NCBI RefSeq assembly: GCF_029813775.1 | Contig: NZ_JARVKW010000024.1 | Span: 45,363 to 109,362 of the forward strand | Origin: Streptomyces sp. DH24 | GTDB taxonomy: Bacteria > Actinomycetota > Actinomycetes > Streptomycetales > Streptomycetaceae | DNA: 64,000 nucleotides | Direction: 5' to 3' | Shown: positions 38,484 to 47,607 of the stretch, in pieces | Position numbering within the stretch: the stretch's first letter is position 1 | Layout of the letters: each line of letters starts with the position of its first letter | Made by a program: the position numbers and the translations under genes | The notes under the pieces: generated by a model | What the model was told of the DNA's origin: nothing | The model's input: the letters and a program-made list of their open reading frames with translations, nothing else | Database searches by the model: none

Positions 38484-40609
38484 CACGCCTCCCCGTCCTG
38501 GCCGTCGTCGTCCGGGACAGCCGGCGGCCGTCCGGCGAGCGCGTCCTCGGGCCACTCCCGGGACGCCCGCCACAGCAGCGCGTTGCCCGCCGGGCGCAGG
38601 TTCGACAACTGCTCCAGCTCGAACCGCAGCCGGTCGCACACCTTCGGGTCGGGCAGCACGAGCGGGTCCGCGAGCTGCCACACCGCGTGCAGCAGCCGCC
38701 GCACCCGCAGATGCAGCGCCGCGTCCACCCCGTCCGGCACCGCGTGCCCGGCGTCGTCGCGGCCGAGCGCGATCGACGCGCGCCGGTCGGCGTGCCCGGC
38801 GAAGTCGTGGCCCTCGGCGTCGTGCGCGTGGAAGTAGGGCGCCGACGCGACGAAGCACAGGGTGCGCAGCCAGGTGCGGGTGTCGAGGACCGGGAAGGTG
38901 TCCCGCAGATGGGCGACGGCCGCGTCCGGTGCGCCGAGGGCGAGTTCGTGGTGCAGCCGGTAGCGGGCCCGGGCCTCCGTGTCGCCGCCGCCCGGGGGAG
39001 TCCCGTCGTCGCCGTCGTCGGGCGGCGCGTAGTGGGCGATCAGCGTCTCGTGCGCCCGGCGCCACCGCCCGTGGTCCGCGTCCAGGTGATGCAGCCGGAG
39101 CAGCAGCAGGGTCCGCACGAACGGGTCGCCGACGAACTGCCCCGGCACCGCCGGCAGCCCCTCCCGCACCAGCCGCGCCTGAAGCGCCCGCACGTCCGCC
39201 GGGCCGAAGTCGTCCGGCAGCAGCGCCTCGGCCAGCGCGCACGCCGAGTCGTGGTCGTGCGCCGTCGCCAGCACCGTCAGCTCCTCCAGCCGGTCGGCGG
39301 GCACCAGCCGGGCCAGCAGCTCGCGGTAGGCGGGCCTCCCGTCGCGGTCCGCCGCGGGCCGCACCTCCGCCGTCAGCAGCCGGCCCAGTGACTCCACCTC
39401 GGGCAGGTGCTGCGCCGCCGCCCGCGCGAGCAGGGCGATGCCGAGCGGATTGCCGCCGGTCAGCCGATGCGTGGCGTGCGGAAGCTGCGGCGGCACGGGC
39501 ACCTCGGCGCAGGCGGCGCCCACGATGTGCAGCGTGTCGTCGGGTCCGAGCGGCGGCAGCGACACCAGCAGCGCCCGCGACGACGGGGCCGCCGGGTCCG
39601 GCGCCCAGTCGCTGCGCCGCGCCACCTCCGGCAGGTCGCGGCGAACGGCGTTGCGCAGCAGGGGCGTTTCCGTGCCGCGCAGCGCGCCGACGAACGCCAC
39701 CCGGTCGGTGAAGCCGTCGGCGCGGTCCCGCAGCACGGCGTCGATCAGCCCGGGGCCGGGCGCGGTCTGCGTGTTGTCGAGCAGCACCAGGGGCCGGCCG
39801 AGCCGCCGCATGCGCGGCAGCATCCCGGCGTAGGCGTCGGTGAGGTCGGCGAGCAGCGCCCGCACCAGATACCGCTCGGCGTGCTGCCGCGAGGTGCCGC
39901 CCGCCCGGAAGTGCCCGGACAGCAGGATCAGCCCGCGCCGGGCGTGCCCGCCCGCGTTGGGGTAGTCCCGGTACCAGGTGGCGGCCCGCTGGTGGCGCCG
40001 GTGCACGAAGCTGTCCGACACCGACTCCAGCGTCGCCTCGATGGCCGCCGACAGCAGCGGGCCGGTGCCGCTGGCCGCCGCGGCCACGTTCGCCGCGACC
40101 CGGCCCGCCCAGCGCCCGGCGAACCCGCTGAGCCACGTCCCGCCCTCGTTCAGCAACAGGATGCGCTCCACCTCGCGCCTGATCCGGTCGGAGTCGGCGT
40201 GTTCCCAGCCGCCCGCCGCCACCGCGACGAGGCCCGGCACCAGCCGCGGGAACTGGAGGCGCCCGGCGCCCGTCACCGGCTCCGCGAGCTGCTCGGCGAC
40301 CACCAGCAGCGCCTGCGCCACCGGCGACCACGCCTCGGAGGGCCGCTGCGCGGGCGGCGCCGCGAACTCGCCGTCCTCGCAGTCGATCAGCGCGACCGGC
40401 GTGTGCCCCTGGTAGGCGTCCCGCAGCTCACGGAGCACCGCGCTCTTGCCGAGTCCCCGGCCGCCGGTGAACACCACGAGGGGCGGCTCGTGCTCGTGCT
40501 CGTAGGGATGCGTGCGGTGCTGATGGGGGCGCAGCCCCACGAGCCGCGGCGCGAGACCGGCCGGATCCGCGTCGAACAACGCACCGCGCCCGTGCAACCG
40601 TCTGTGCAC
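38483..40609 (-). CDS. Large P-loop (STAND-like) ATPase partner of the receptor
   Basis: 708 aa. P-loop VVFTGGRGLGKSAVLRELRD (Gly49 to Ser56), Walker B-like RPLVLLDNTQTAPG near 270, sensor-like VAFVGALRGTETPLL, then RLTGGNPLGIALLARAA, a GxP-type motif found in STAND NTPases. The remainder is helical. Insertions around residues 130-230 are specific to this family. GTG 40609 follows GGGGGGAG. No membrane helix is obvious. Coupled by TGATG to the anchored ligand-binding protein. STAND NTPases act as switchable scaffolds in signalling or defence. Role here unknown. Confidence 0.75.
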   Translation of the reverse strand: MHRRLHGRGALFDADPAGLAPRLVGLRPHQHRTHPYEHEHEPPLVVFTGGRGLGKSAVLRELRDAYQGHTPVALIDCEDGEFAAPPAQRPSEAWSPVAQALLVVAEQLAEPVTGAGRLQFPRLVPGLVAVAAGGWEHADSDRIRREVERILLLNEGGTWLSGFAGRWAGRVAANVAAAASGTGPLLSAAIEATLESVSDSFVHRRHQRAATWYRDYPNAGGHARRGLILLSGHFRAGGTSRQHAERYLVRALLADLTDAYAGMLPRMRRLGRPLVLLDNTQTAPGPGLIDAVLRDRADGFTDRVAFVGALRGTETPLLRNAVRRDLPEVARRSDWAPDPAAPSSRALLVSLPPLGPDDTLHIVGAACAEVPVPPQLPHATHRLTGGNPLGIALLARAAAQHLPEVESLGRLLTAEVRPAADRDGRPAYRELLARLVPADRLEELTVLATAHDHDSACALAEALLPDDFGPADVRALQARLVREGLPAVPGQFVGDPFVRTLLLLRLHHLDADHGRWRRAHETLIAHYAPPDDGDDGTPPGGGDTEARARYRLHHELALGAPDAAVAHLRDTFPVLDTRTWLRTLCFVASAPYFHAHDAEGHDFAGHADRRASIALGRDDAGHAVPDGVDAALHLRVRRLLHAVWQLADPLVLPDPKVCDRLRFELEQLSNLRPAGNALLWRASREWPEDALAGRPPAVPDDDGQDGEA

Positions 40610-40661
40610 CGCATCTCTCCCCCCAGAGGCTTCAACTCCAGAGTAAGGAGAGTGAGTTGAT

Positions 40662-42062
40662 TCACACCAGGCCGCGCGCGACGCTCGTGACGACGTCCCG
40701 CAGCCGTTCGGTGTAGAGCCGCAGGTTCTTGTGCGCGATGTCGGTGTCCGGATAGCGGCCCGCGAACCACAGGCCCTCGTGCAGCCGGCTCACCCAGGCG
40801 CACACCTGGTCGCCGTACGACACCCGGATCAGCCCGTACGCCTTGAGGTCCGACCAGCGTTCGGCGCCCGGCATGCCGCGGGAGTCGACGAACGACACGA
40901 TCGAGTACAGGTCGGGCGACGTCGGCCGGAAGTCGGAGCCGAGCAGCCGCAGCACCCGGGCCAGCGGCATCCGCGCCAGCCGCCGGTTGGCCTGCAGCTC
41001 GGCGCGCACCGCCCCCAACACGGCGGTGAAGTCGTGGAGTTGGGCGACGGGGATCTCCACGGGCGCGCCGCCCACGTACCAGCCGACCGAGTCCGCCCAC
41101 CGGGACTTGGCGCGGGTGTGGAACGGCACGACCGTGCGGTAGACGGGCCGCCCGCCGATCTCGTGGACGATGAGGGCCGTCGCGGCCAGGACACCGACGA
41201 GGCTGCCGCCGTAGGGGCGGCAGTAGGCCTCGAACGCGGCGGCGTCGGCCGCGTCCACCAGCGGCTCGCTCAGCATCTTCTGCGGGGGCAGCGGGCCGCC
41301 CGGCTCCAGGCCGAGGTCGACGGGGAAGCCCGGCAGCCTGCCGTCGCACCTGTGAATGAACTCCCGCCAGCGGGACACGACGTCGTGGGTCTCGTCGATG
41401 CGGTCCGCGTCGGCGCGCTCGGCCTCGCAGAAGTCGACGTAACTGCCGGCCGGCCGCCACGCCACGGGCCGGCCCTCGACCCGGGCCGCGTACAGCTCGT
41501 GGATCTCGGCCGGGATGCGGTGCACCGAGTAGGCGTCGACGTTGCTGTGGTCGAAGGCCATGTAGACGCTGGTGCCGTCGTCCCGGACGACCGCCGTGTA
41601 GATGAGGTTGGGCCAGCGCAGCGCGTCCGCCGTCTCGTCGAAGCGGCACTGGAGGTGCCGGACCAGCGCGGCGGCGTCGGTGAACTCCCCGACGTCCTCC
41701 CGCTGGAGGGACACCGCGTCGGCGTCGAGCGTGAAGCGGCGCATCTCGTCGCCGGACTCTCCGGCCCAGCGGAAGCCGCTGCGCAGCGTCTCGTGCCGCA
41801 GCGTCCAGCCGCGCAGCGCCTCCTGCAGCGCGTCCAGGTCGACGGGGCCCGGGATGTCGAAGGCGGCGCCGAGCCAGGTGGGCACGAACAGGCCGTCCTC
41901 GCGCACCGACCGGGCGGTCCTGATGTGCGACTCCTGGATGTACGCCGGGGGCCGTGAGTCCTCCGGCAGGCCTGCCGCGGTCTCGACGGTCGCCGCGCTG
42001 AGCGTCCACTCGACGAGTCGTCCGGGCCGGACCTCGCAGCGCTGGATGTCGGTCGTTCGCAC
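40662..42062 (-). CDS. Stand-alone condensation-domain (NRPS C-domain/PapA-like) protein
   Basis: 466 aa. C-domain features: LRGWTLRHETLRSGF (RHExLR, 89-94), then FDHSNVDAYSVHRI at 170-183 where the canonical HHxxxDG reads DHxxxDA. The catalytic second His (172) and Asp (176) are kept and the first His is Asp. Later PYGGSLVGVLAATALIVHEI and RTVVPFHTRAKSRWADSVGW match the C-terminal lobe. It should transfer an acyl or peptidyl group to an amine or alcohol. No adenylation or carrier domain is nearby. GTG 42062 has GGAG upstream; earlier starts would add a non-conserved tail. Confidence 0.8.
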   Translation of the reverse strand: MRTTDIQRCEVRPGRLVEWTLSAATVETAAGLPEDSRPPAYIQESHIRTARSVREDGLFVPTWLGAAFDIPGPVDLDALQEALRGWTLRHETLRSGFRWAGESGDEMRRFTLDADAVSLQREDVGEFTDAAALVRHLQCRFDETADALRWPNLIYTAVVRDDGTSVYMAFDHSNVDAYSVHRIPAEIHELYAARVEGRPVAWRPAGSYVDFCEAERADADRIDETHDVVSRWREFIHRCDGRLPGFPVDLGLEPGGPLPPQKMLSEPLVDAADAAAFEAYCRPYGGSLVGVLAATALIVHEIGGRPVYRTVVPFHTRAKSRWADSVGWYVGGAPVEIPVAQLHDFTAVLGAVRAELQANRRLARMPLARVLRLLGSDFRPTSPDLYSIVSFVDSRGMPGAERWSDLKAYGLIRVSYGDQVCAWVSRLHEGLWFAGRYPDTDIAHKNLRLYTERLRDVVTSVARGLV

Positions 42063-42326
42063 GGGGCGTCTCCGTTCGCAGATGTGCACAGACCCGATCA
42101 AGGGAAAGCCGCGAGGGCGAGTCCGTACCCGGCGTGTCGCGAGTTTTCCGTGGAACGGATGGAGGATCGAACGGCGATACGAAGCGCGCTCCCTTGCGGC
42201 GAGGGCGAGTTGACGATCCGGAGCGGGCACCGGCACCGGGCGTCATCGGGCGCGCCGATGGCCCCATCGGCAGGACGCCCCAGTGGCGCGTGGACCGGTC
42301 CGCGGGCCGCTCGTAGCGTCGTCGGC

Positions 42327-43274
42327 ATGTCACCGGAGAACAAGGGCACGGCCCAACTCACCGCAGCCATGGTGCTGTCCGGCACCCTCGGCGTCTTCGT
42401 CGTCGAGTCGGGCGCCTCGCCCTTCGACGTCGTCTTCTTCCGCGTCCTGTTCGGCACGCTCGCCCTCGGCGGCTACGTCGTCGCCCGCGGCTGGCTGCGC
42501 GACCACGGATTCACCCCGCGCACCCTCGGCCTCGCGGTCCTCGGCGGCGTGTTCATCGTCTTCAACTGGGTGCTGCTGTTCCAGTCGTACGAGAACACGT
42601 CGATCTCGGTGGCCACGGTCGTCTACCACACGCAGCCGTTCTACGTGGTGCTGCTGGGCGCCCTGCTGTTCCGCGAGCGCCTCACCGCCGCCAGGACCGG
42701 CTGGATCGCGGTCGCCTTCGCGGGACTCGTCCTGGTCTCCGGCGTCGGCCCCGGCGACTTCGCCGGCGGGGGCGCCTATCCGGCCGGCATCGGCCAGGCC
42801 CTGCTCGCCGCCCTCCTCTACGGGCTGTCCACCCTGGTCACCAAGCGTGTGACCGGCGTGCGCCCGCACCTGGTCGCCCTCGTACAGGTCCTCGTCGGCA
42901 TCCCGCTGCTGCTGCCCTTCGCGGACTTCGGCGCCCTGTCCGGCACCGGCACCGGCTGGGCCTGGCTCGCCGGACTCGGCGTCGTCCACACCGGCCTGAT
43001 GTACGTCCTGATGTACGCCGCCTACGCGCGGCTGCCGACCTCGAAGATCGCCGTGCTGGCCTTCGTCTACCCGGCCGTCGCGATGGCCGTCGACTGGGCG
43101 GTGTACGGCCACCACATCGGCCTCGTCCAGGCGCTCGGCGTCCCGCTGATCGTGACGGCGAGCCTCAGGGTGACGCTTGCTCGGTCACGAGCCGCCGCGC
43201 CTGCTCCACGAACAGCCGCGCATGCGCCGGAAGCCGCTTCCCGGCCCGCCACGCGAGCTGCGTCCGGAGTGTGA
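42327..43274 (+). CDS. EamA (DMT)-family transporter
   Basis: 315 aa, ten hydrophobic segments as two EamA repeats: MVLSGTLGVFVVESGASPFD, FFRVLFGTLALGGYVV, VYHTQPFYVVLLGALLF with the EamA signature RE-LTAARTGWIAVAFAG, and ALLYGLSTLVTKRV in the second half. Substrate unknown, likely an amino acid or metabolite exporter. The C-terminal 35 residues (SRAAAPAPRTAAHAPEAAS) are non-hydrophobic and overlap the 3' end of the convergent LysR gene by 110 bp. Confidence 0.9.
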   Translation: MSPENKGTAQLTAAMVLSGTLGVFVVESGASPFDVVFFRVLFGTLALGGYVVARGWLRDHGFTPRTLGLAVLGGVFIVFNWVLLFQSYENTSISVATVVYHTQPFYVVLLGALLFRERLTAARTGWIAVAFAGLVLVSGVGPGDFAGGGAYPAGIGQALLAALLYGLSTLVTKRVTGVRPHLVALVQVLVGIPLLLPFADFGALSGTGTGWAWLAGLGVVHTGLMYVLMYAAYARLPTSKIAVLAFVYPAVAMAVDWAVYGHHIGLVQALGVPLIVTASLRVTLARSRAAAPAPRTAAHAPEAASRPATRAASGV

Positions 43275-44052
43275 ACGGGGCCCGCCAGTCCAGCCGTACG
43301 AGAGAACCCCCGGCCAGTTCGGCGGCGACCGTCACCTCGGGCAGCAGTGCCGTCCCGAGACCGGCCGCCGCCGCGCGTTTGGTCGCCTCGATCGTGCCGA
43401 ACTCCATGAACGCCACGTCCCCGACGGTCCGCAGCTCCCGCTCGAACAGGTCCCGGTAGGCGCAGCCCGGCTCGGTGGCCAGCAGCGGCGGCCCGACCAG
43501 ATCGGCGAGCGCGACCGGCCGCCCGGCGAGCGGATGCCCGGGCGCCGCGACCAGCGCCAGCGGCTCCACCGCCAGCACCTCGCACTCCAGACCCGCGTGC
43601 TCCGTCTCCGCCTCCATCAGGAAGCCCACGTCGTACGTGCCCTGCCGCAGCGCCTGCCGGGTCTCGTCGCCGATCGTCGTCCGCAGCGAGAGCCGCACCT
43701 TCGGATGACGGTGGTGGAAGTACTCCAGCAGCGGCGGCAGCCGGTAGGAGGTCAGCGACTCCATCGTGCCGACGGCCAGCGAACCCGACGGCTCCCCGGT
43801 GTCCGCGACGGCCGCCCGCGCCTCCTCGCTCAGCTCGATCATCCGCCGGGCGTACGGCAGCAGCCGCTCACCGGCCTCCGTGAGCCGGATGCGGCTGCCG
43901 AGCCGGTCGAACAGCTCCACGCCGAGGGAGGATTCGAGGGACCGGACCTGACTGGTGACGCTGGACTGCGCGTACTTCAGCTCGGCGGCGGCCTGCGTGA
44001 AACTGAGCACACCGGCGACCTTCTCGAACGTGACAAGCAGCCGCAGCTCCAC
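43165..44052 (-). CDS. LysR-family transcriptional regulator
   Basis: 295 aa. N-terminal winged helix (LSFTQAAAELKYAQSSVTSQ, VRSLESSLGVELFDRLG), then a substrate-binding domain (GSLAVGTMESLTSYRLPPLL). GTG 44052. Convergent with and overlapping the EamA transporter gene, the usual partner arrangement, so it may regulate that transporter, although promoters lie at opposite ends. It starts one base after the previous minus-strand gene. Confidence 0.93.
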   Translation of the reverse strand: MELRLLVTFEKVAGVLSFTQAAAELKYAQSSVTSQVRSLESSLGVELFDRLGSRIRLTEAGERLLPYARRMIELSEEARAAVADTGEPSGSLAVGTMESLTSYRLPPLLEYFHHRHPKVRLSLRTTIGDETRQALRQGTYDVGFLMEAETEHAGLECEVLAVEPLALVAAPGHPLAGRPVALADLVGPPLLATEPGCAYRDLFERELRTVGDVAFMEFGTIEATKRAAAAGLGTALLPEVTVAAELAGGSLVRLDWRAPFTLRTQLAWRAGKRLPAHARLFVEQARRLVTEQASP

Positions 44053-44053
44053 G

Positions 44054-44386
44054 TCAGGGCTCGTCCCGCTTGTCCTCCGGCCTGCCGTCGTCCTTGGTGT
44101 CGTCGTCGAGGGACTTCAGGAAGTCGGGGTTGTCGTCGGGCGCGACCCACTGCCGGGACCGGCCGCCGCCCGCGCCGCGCATCCCGGACCAGCCCTCGGC
44201 GGCCGGGCTGCGCTTCTTGCCGGCGATCAGCCAGGAGATCGAGCCGACCAGGGGGAACAGCAGCACGAGGATCGCCCACAAGGGCTTGGGCATGTGACGG
44301 ATGTCCTCGTCCTTCGTGCTGATGCAGTCGATGAACGCGTACACGCTCAGTGCCAGTGGCACGAGGAACATCAGCACCCGCAGCAT
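44054..44386 (-). CDS. PLDc_N (phospholipase D N-terminal-like) membrane protein
   Basis: 110 aa. Two membrane helices, LRVLMFLVPLALSVYAFIDC and KPLWAILVLLFPLVGSISWL, with the PLDc_N pattern between them, then a charged cytoplasmic tail (DDDTKDDGRPEDKRDEP). ATG 44386. Cotranscribed with the LysR gene one base downstream. Function unknown. Confidence 0.85.
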   Translation of the reverse strand: MLRVLMFLVPLALSVYAFIDCISTKDEDIRHMPKPLWAILVLLFPLVGSISWLIAGKKRSPAAEGWSGMRGAGGGRSRQWVAPDDNPDFLKSLDDDTKDDGRPEDKRDEP

Positions 44387-44471
44387 GGGGCCTCTCCAGC
44401 GAAGCGGTCGTCGGGGCCGGGGCGGCCCCCAGGTACAGGGCCAGGGTAGCCGCTCAGGGATACTTGGCCCC

Positions 44472-45929
44472 ATGGCTTACGACGATCTTCGCTCCCTGCT
44501 CAGGGCGCTGGAGCGCGAGGGCGACCTCAAGCGCATCAAGGCCGAGGTCGACCCGCATCTGGAGGTCGGTGAGATCGTCGACCGGGTGCAGAAGGCCGGC
44601 GGCCCCGCCCTCCTCTTCGAGAACGTGCGCGGGTCGAGCATGCCGCTCGCGATGAACGTGTACGGCACCGACCGACGCCTGCTGAAGGCCCTCGGCCTGA
44701 AGTCGTACGGCGAGATCTCCGACAAGATCGGCGGCCTGCTGAAGCCGGAGCTGCCGCACGGCTTCGTCGGCGTCCGCGAGGCCTTCGGCAAGCTCGGCGC
44801 GATGACGCACGTGCCGCCGAAGAAGGTGAAGGCCGGCAGCGCGCCCGTCCAGGAGGTCGTCCTCACCGGCGACGACGTCGACCTGGAGGCGCTGCCCGCG
44901 CTGTTCACGTGGCCGCAGGACGGCGGCTCCTTCTTCAACCTGGGCCTGACCCACACCAAGGACCCGGAGTCCGGCATCCGCAACCTGGGCCTGTACCGGC
45001 TCCAGCGGCACGACCGGCGCACCATCGGCATGCACTGGCAGATCCACAAGGACAGCCGCAACCACTACCAGGTGGCCGCCCGCCGCGGCGAACGCCTGCC
45101 GGTCGCCATCGCCTTCGGCTGCCCGCCCGCCGTCACCTACGCCTCCACCGCGCCGCTGCCCGGCGACATCGACGAGTACCTGTTCGCCGGGTTCCTCGCC
45201 GGCAAGCGGATCGAGATGGTCGACTGCAAAACCGTGCCGCTCCAGGTGCCGGCGCAGGCCGAGGTCGTGCTGGAGGGCTGGCTGGAGCCCGGGAAGATGC
45301 TGCCCGAGGGCCCGTTCGGCGACCACACCGGCTTCTACACGCCGCAGGAGCCGTTCCCGGCGCTGACCATCGACTGCGTGACGATGCGCAGGAGGCCGCT
45401 GCTCCAGTCGATCGTGGTCGGTCGGCCGCCGACCGAGGACGGCCCGCTGGGCCGGGCCACCGAGCGCTTCTTCCTGCCGCTGCTGAAGATTATCGTGCCG
45501 GACATCGTGGACTACCACCTGCCCGAGGCCGGCGGCTTCCACAACTGCGCGATCGTCTCGATCGACAAGAAGTACCCCAAACACGCCCAGAAGGTGATGC
45601 ACGCCATCTGGGGCGCGCACATGATGTCCCTGACGAAGCTGATCGTGGTCGTCGACTCCGACTGCGACGTGCACGACCTGCACGAGGTCGCCTGGCGGGC
45701 GCTGGGCAACACCGACTACGCCCGCGACCTCAGCGTCGTCGAAGGCCCCGTCGACCACCTCGACCACGCCTCCTACCAGCAGTTCTGGGGCGGCAAGGCG
45801 GGCATCGACGCGACGAAGAAGTGGCCCGAGGAGGGCTACACGCGGGACGGCGGCTGGCCTGACATGGTGCTGTCCGACCCGGACACGGCGGCGAAGGTCG
45901 ACCGCCGCTGGAAGGAGTACGGCCTGTGA
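44472..45929 (+). CDS. mqnL: UbiD-family decarboxylase of the futalosine menaquinone pathway
   Basis: 485 aa. UbiD fold with YRLQRHDRRTIGMHWQIHKD, prenylated-FMN-site residues and EGPFGDHTGFYTP. It decarboxylates the 1,4-dihydroxy-6-naphthoate intermediate (order relative to prenylation is debated in the literature). It needs prenylated FMN made by the UbiX partner. Followed by the UbiA prenyltransferase (GTGA overlap) and UbiX, matching the mqnL-mqnP-mqnM order of S. coelicolor. Confidence 0.93.
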   Translation: MAYDDLRSLLRALEREGDLKRIKAEVDPHLEVGEIVDRVQKAGGPALLFENVRGSSMPLAMNVYGTDRRLLKALGLKSYGEISDKIGGLLKPELPHGFVGVREAFGKLGAMTHVPPKKVKAGSAPVQEVVLTGDDVDLEALPALFTWPQDGGSFFNLGLTHTKDPESGIRNLGLYRLQRHDRRTIGMHWQIHKDSRNHYQVAARRGERLPVAIAFGCPPAVTYASTAPLPGDIDEYLFAGFLAGKRIEMVDCKTVPLQVPAQAEVVLEGWLEPGKMLPEGPFGDHTGFYTPQEPFPALTIDCVTMRRRPLLQSIVVGRPPTEDGPLGRATERFFLPLLKIIVPDIVDYHLPEAGGFHNCAIVSIDKKYPKHAQKVMHAIWGAHMMSLTKLIVVVDSDCDVHDLHEVAWRALGNTDYARDLSVVEGPVDHLDHASYQQFWGGKAGIDATKKWPEEGYTRDGGWPDMVLSDPDTAAKVDRRWKEYGL

Positions 45930-46828
45930 GTTCGGCTTCCGCGGCGATCCCGCAGCCGGGGCGCACCAAGGCCTTCCTGCGCCTGGTGATGATCGAGCAC
46001 TCCGTCTTCGCGCTGCCGTTCGCCTACATCGCCTCCCTGACGGCGATGTACCAGGGGGACCGGAACATCCACTGGGTCCGGCTGCTCCTGGTCACCGTGT
46101 GCATGGTGGGCCTGCGGACCTTCGCGATGGCCGTGAACCGGATCATCGACCGGGAGATCGACGCGCGGAACCCGCGCACGGCGCACCGCGAGCTCGTCAC
46201 CGGCGCGATGTCCGTGAAGCACGCCTGGACCGGCGCCCTCGTCGCGCTCGCCGTGTTCCTCGGCTCGGCGGCCCTGCTCAACCCGCTGTGCCTGGCGCTC
46301 GCCCCGGTCGCCGTGATCCCGATGGTGGTCTACCCCTACGGCAAGCGGTTCACGGACTTCCCGCAGGCCATCCTCGGTCTCGCGCAGGCGATGGGCCCGG
46401 TCGGCGGCTGGCTCGCCATCACCGGCGGCTGGTCCTGGGACGCCGTGATCCTGGGCCTCGCCGTCGGCATCTGGATCGGCGGCTTCGACCTGATCTACGC
46501 CTGCCAGGACGTCGAGACCGACCGCGAGATCGGCGTCCGCTCGGTCCCCGCCCGCTTCGGCGTCCCGGCCGCGATATGGGGCGCACGAGGCTGCCACGCC
46601 GTCACCACGGCCCTGTTCGCCTGGTACGCGGTGGCCACCGGTGCCGGCGCCTTCTTCTGGCTCGGCCTGCTGATCGTCGCGGGCGCGTTCGTCTACGAGC
46701 ACCGCATCGTCCGCCCGCACGACCTGTCCCGGCTGAACCGGGCGTTCTTCAGCGTCAACGGCTTCATCGGCATCGCCCTGTTCGGGTGTGCCCTGCTCGA
46801 TCTCCTGGTGCGCGGGCTGACGGTCTGA
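45926..46828 (+). CDS. mqnP: UbiA-family prenyltransferase, menaquinone pathway
   Basis: 300-aa integral membrane enzyme. Two aspartate-rich motifs: NRIIDREIDARNPRT (Asn71, Asp75, Asp79) and YACQDVETDREIGVRSVPAR. It attaches the polyprenyl tail to the naphthoate ring in the membrane. GTG start overlapping the mqnL stop. Confidence 0.94.
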   Translation: MSSASAAIPQPGRTKAFLRLVMIEHSVFALPFAYIASLTAMYQGDRNIHWVRLLLVTVCMVGLRTFAMAVNRIIDREIDARNPRTAHRELVTGAMSVKHAWTGALVALAVFLGSAALLNPLCLALAPVAVIPMVVYPYGKRFTDFPQAILGLAQAMGPVGGWLAITGGWSWDAVILGLAVGIWIGGFDLIYACQDVETDREIGVRSVPARFGVPAAIWGARGCHAVTTALFAWYAVATGAGAFFWLGLLIVAGAFVYEHRIVRPHDLSRLNRAFFSVNGFIGIALFGCALLDLLVRGLTV

Positions 46829-46859
46829 ACCATACGGGCCGCCAGATAGGCTCGACATC

Positions 46860-47534
46860 ATGAAGCCAGGACAGACGGAGCGCACGCCTTGGATCGTGGG
46901 GGTGTCCGGGGCCTCCGGGACGCCGTACGCCGCTGCCGTGCTGCGGGCTCTTCTGGACGCCGGGGAGAGTGTGGACCTCGTCGTCAGCCGGGCCTCGCGG
47001 CTCACCCTGCTCGACGAGACCGGCATCTCCTTCCGTGACGCCCACTGGCAGGACGACCTGCGGGAATGGCTCACGCGGGGCGCCGACGGCAAGCCCGGCG
47101 CCTTCGACGTGGACCTCACCGGCGTACGGCACTGGCCCGCGGGCGACCTCGCGGCGGGGCCGTCGTCGGGGTCGTACCCCGCCAAGGGCATGCTGATCGT
47201 GCCCGCGTCCACGGCCTGCGTGGCGGGCGTCGCGCTCGGCCTGTCCAAGGACCTGCTGCAGCGCGCGGCGAGCGTCACCCTCAAGGAGCGGCGGAGGCTG
47301 GTGGTGGCCGTGCGGGAGACCCCGCTGGGCGGCCAGACGCTGCGGCACCTGGTGACGCTGGACGACGCGGGGGCGAGCGTGGTGCCCGCCTCGCCGGCCT
47401 TCTACGCCGGGGCGACGCACATCCAGGACCTGGTGGACTTCGTCGCCGGACGCGTACTCGACTCGGCGGGCGTCGGCCACACGCTGTACCGCCGCTGGAA
47501 GGGCGAGCTCGGCGGCGGGAGCCGGACCACCTGA
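46860..47534 (+). CDS. mqnM: UbiX-type flavin prenyltransferase
   Basis: 224 aa. Flavin-binding GVSGASGTPYAAAVLRALL (N-terminal), STACVAGVALGLSKDLLQRA and VVAVRETPLG, the UbiX triad of motifs. It makes prenylated FMN from FMN and dimethylallyl phosphate for the UbiD-type decarboxylase two genes upstream. ATG 46860. Confidence 0.93.
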   Translation: MKPGQTERTPWIVGVSGASGTPYAAAVLRALLDAGESVDLVVSRASRLTLLDETGISFRDAHWQDDLREWLTRGADGKPGAFDVDLTGVRHWPAGDLAAGPSSGSYPAKGMLIVPASTACVAGVALGLSKDLLQRAASVTLKERRRLVVAVRETPLGGQTLRHLVTLDDAGASVVPASPAFYAGATHIQDLVDFVAGRVLDSAGVGHTLYRRWKGELGGGSRTT

Positions 47535-47607
47535 GCAGCGGCGCGGCACCTCTCTTCAACGTTCAGGACCCTCTCAACAGACCTCTTCAGTGGAAGGCTT
47601 CGATCGC

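Noticed and set aside
38483..40331. Upstream extension of the receptor protein to over 1100 residues
   Set aside because: The extra part is a frame-shifted reading of the P-loop ATPase gene; the TGATG overlap gives a natural start at 38483.
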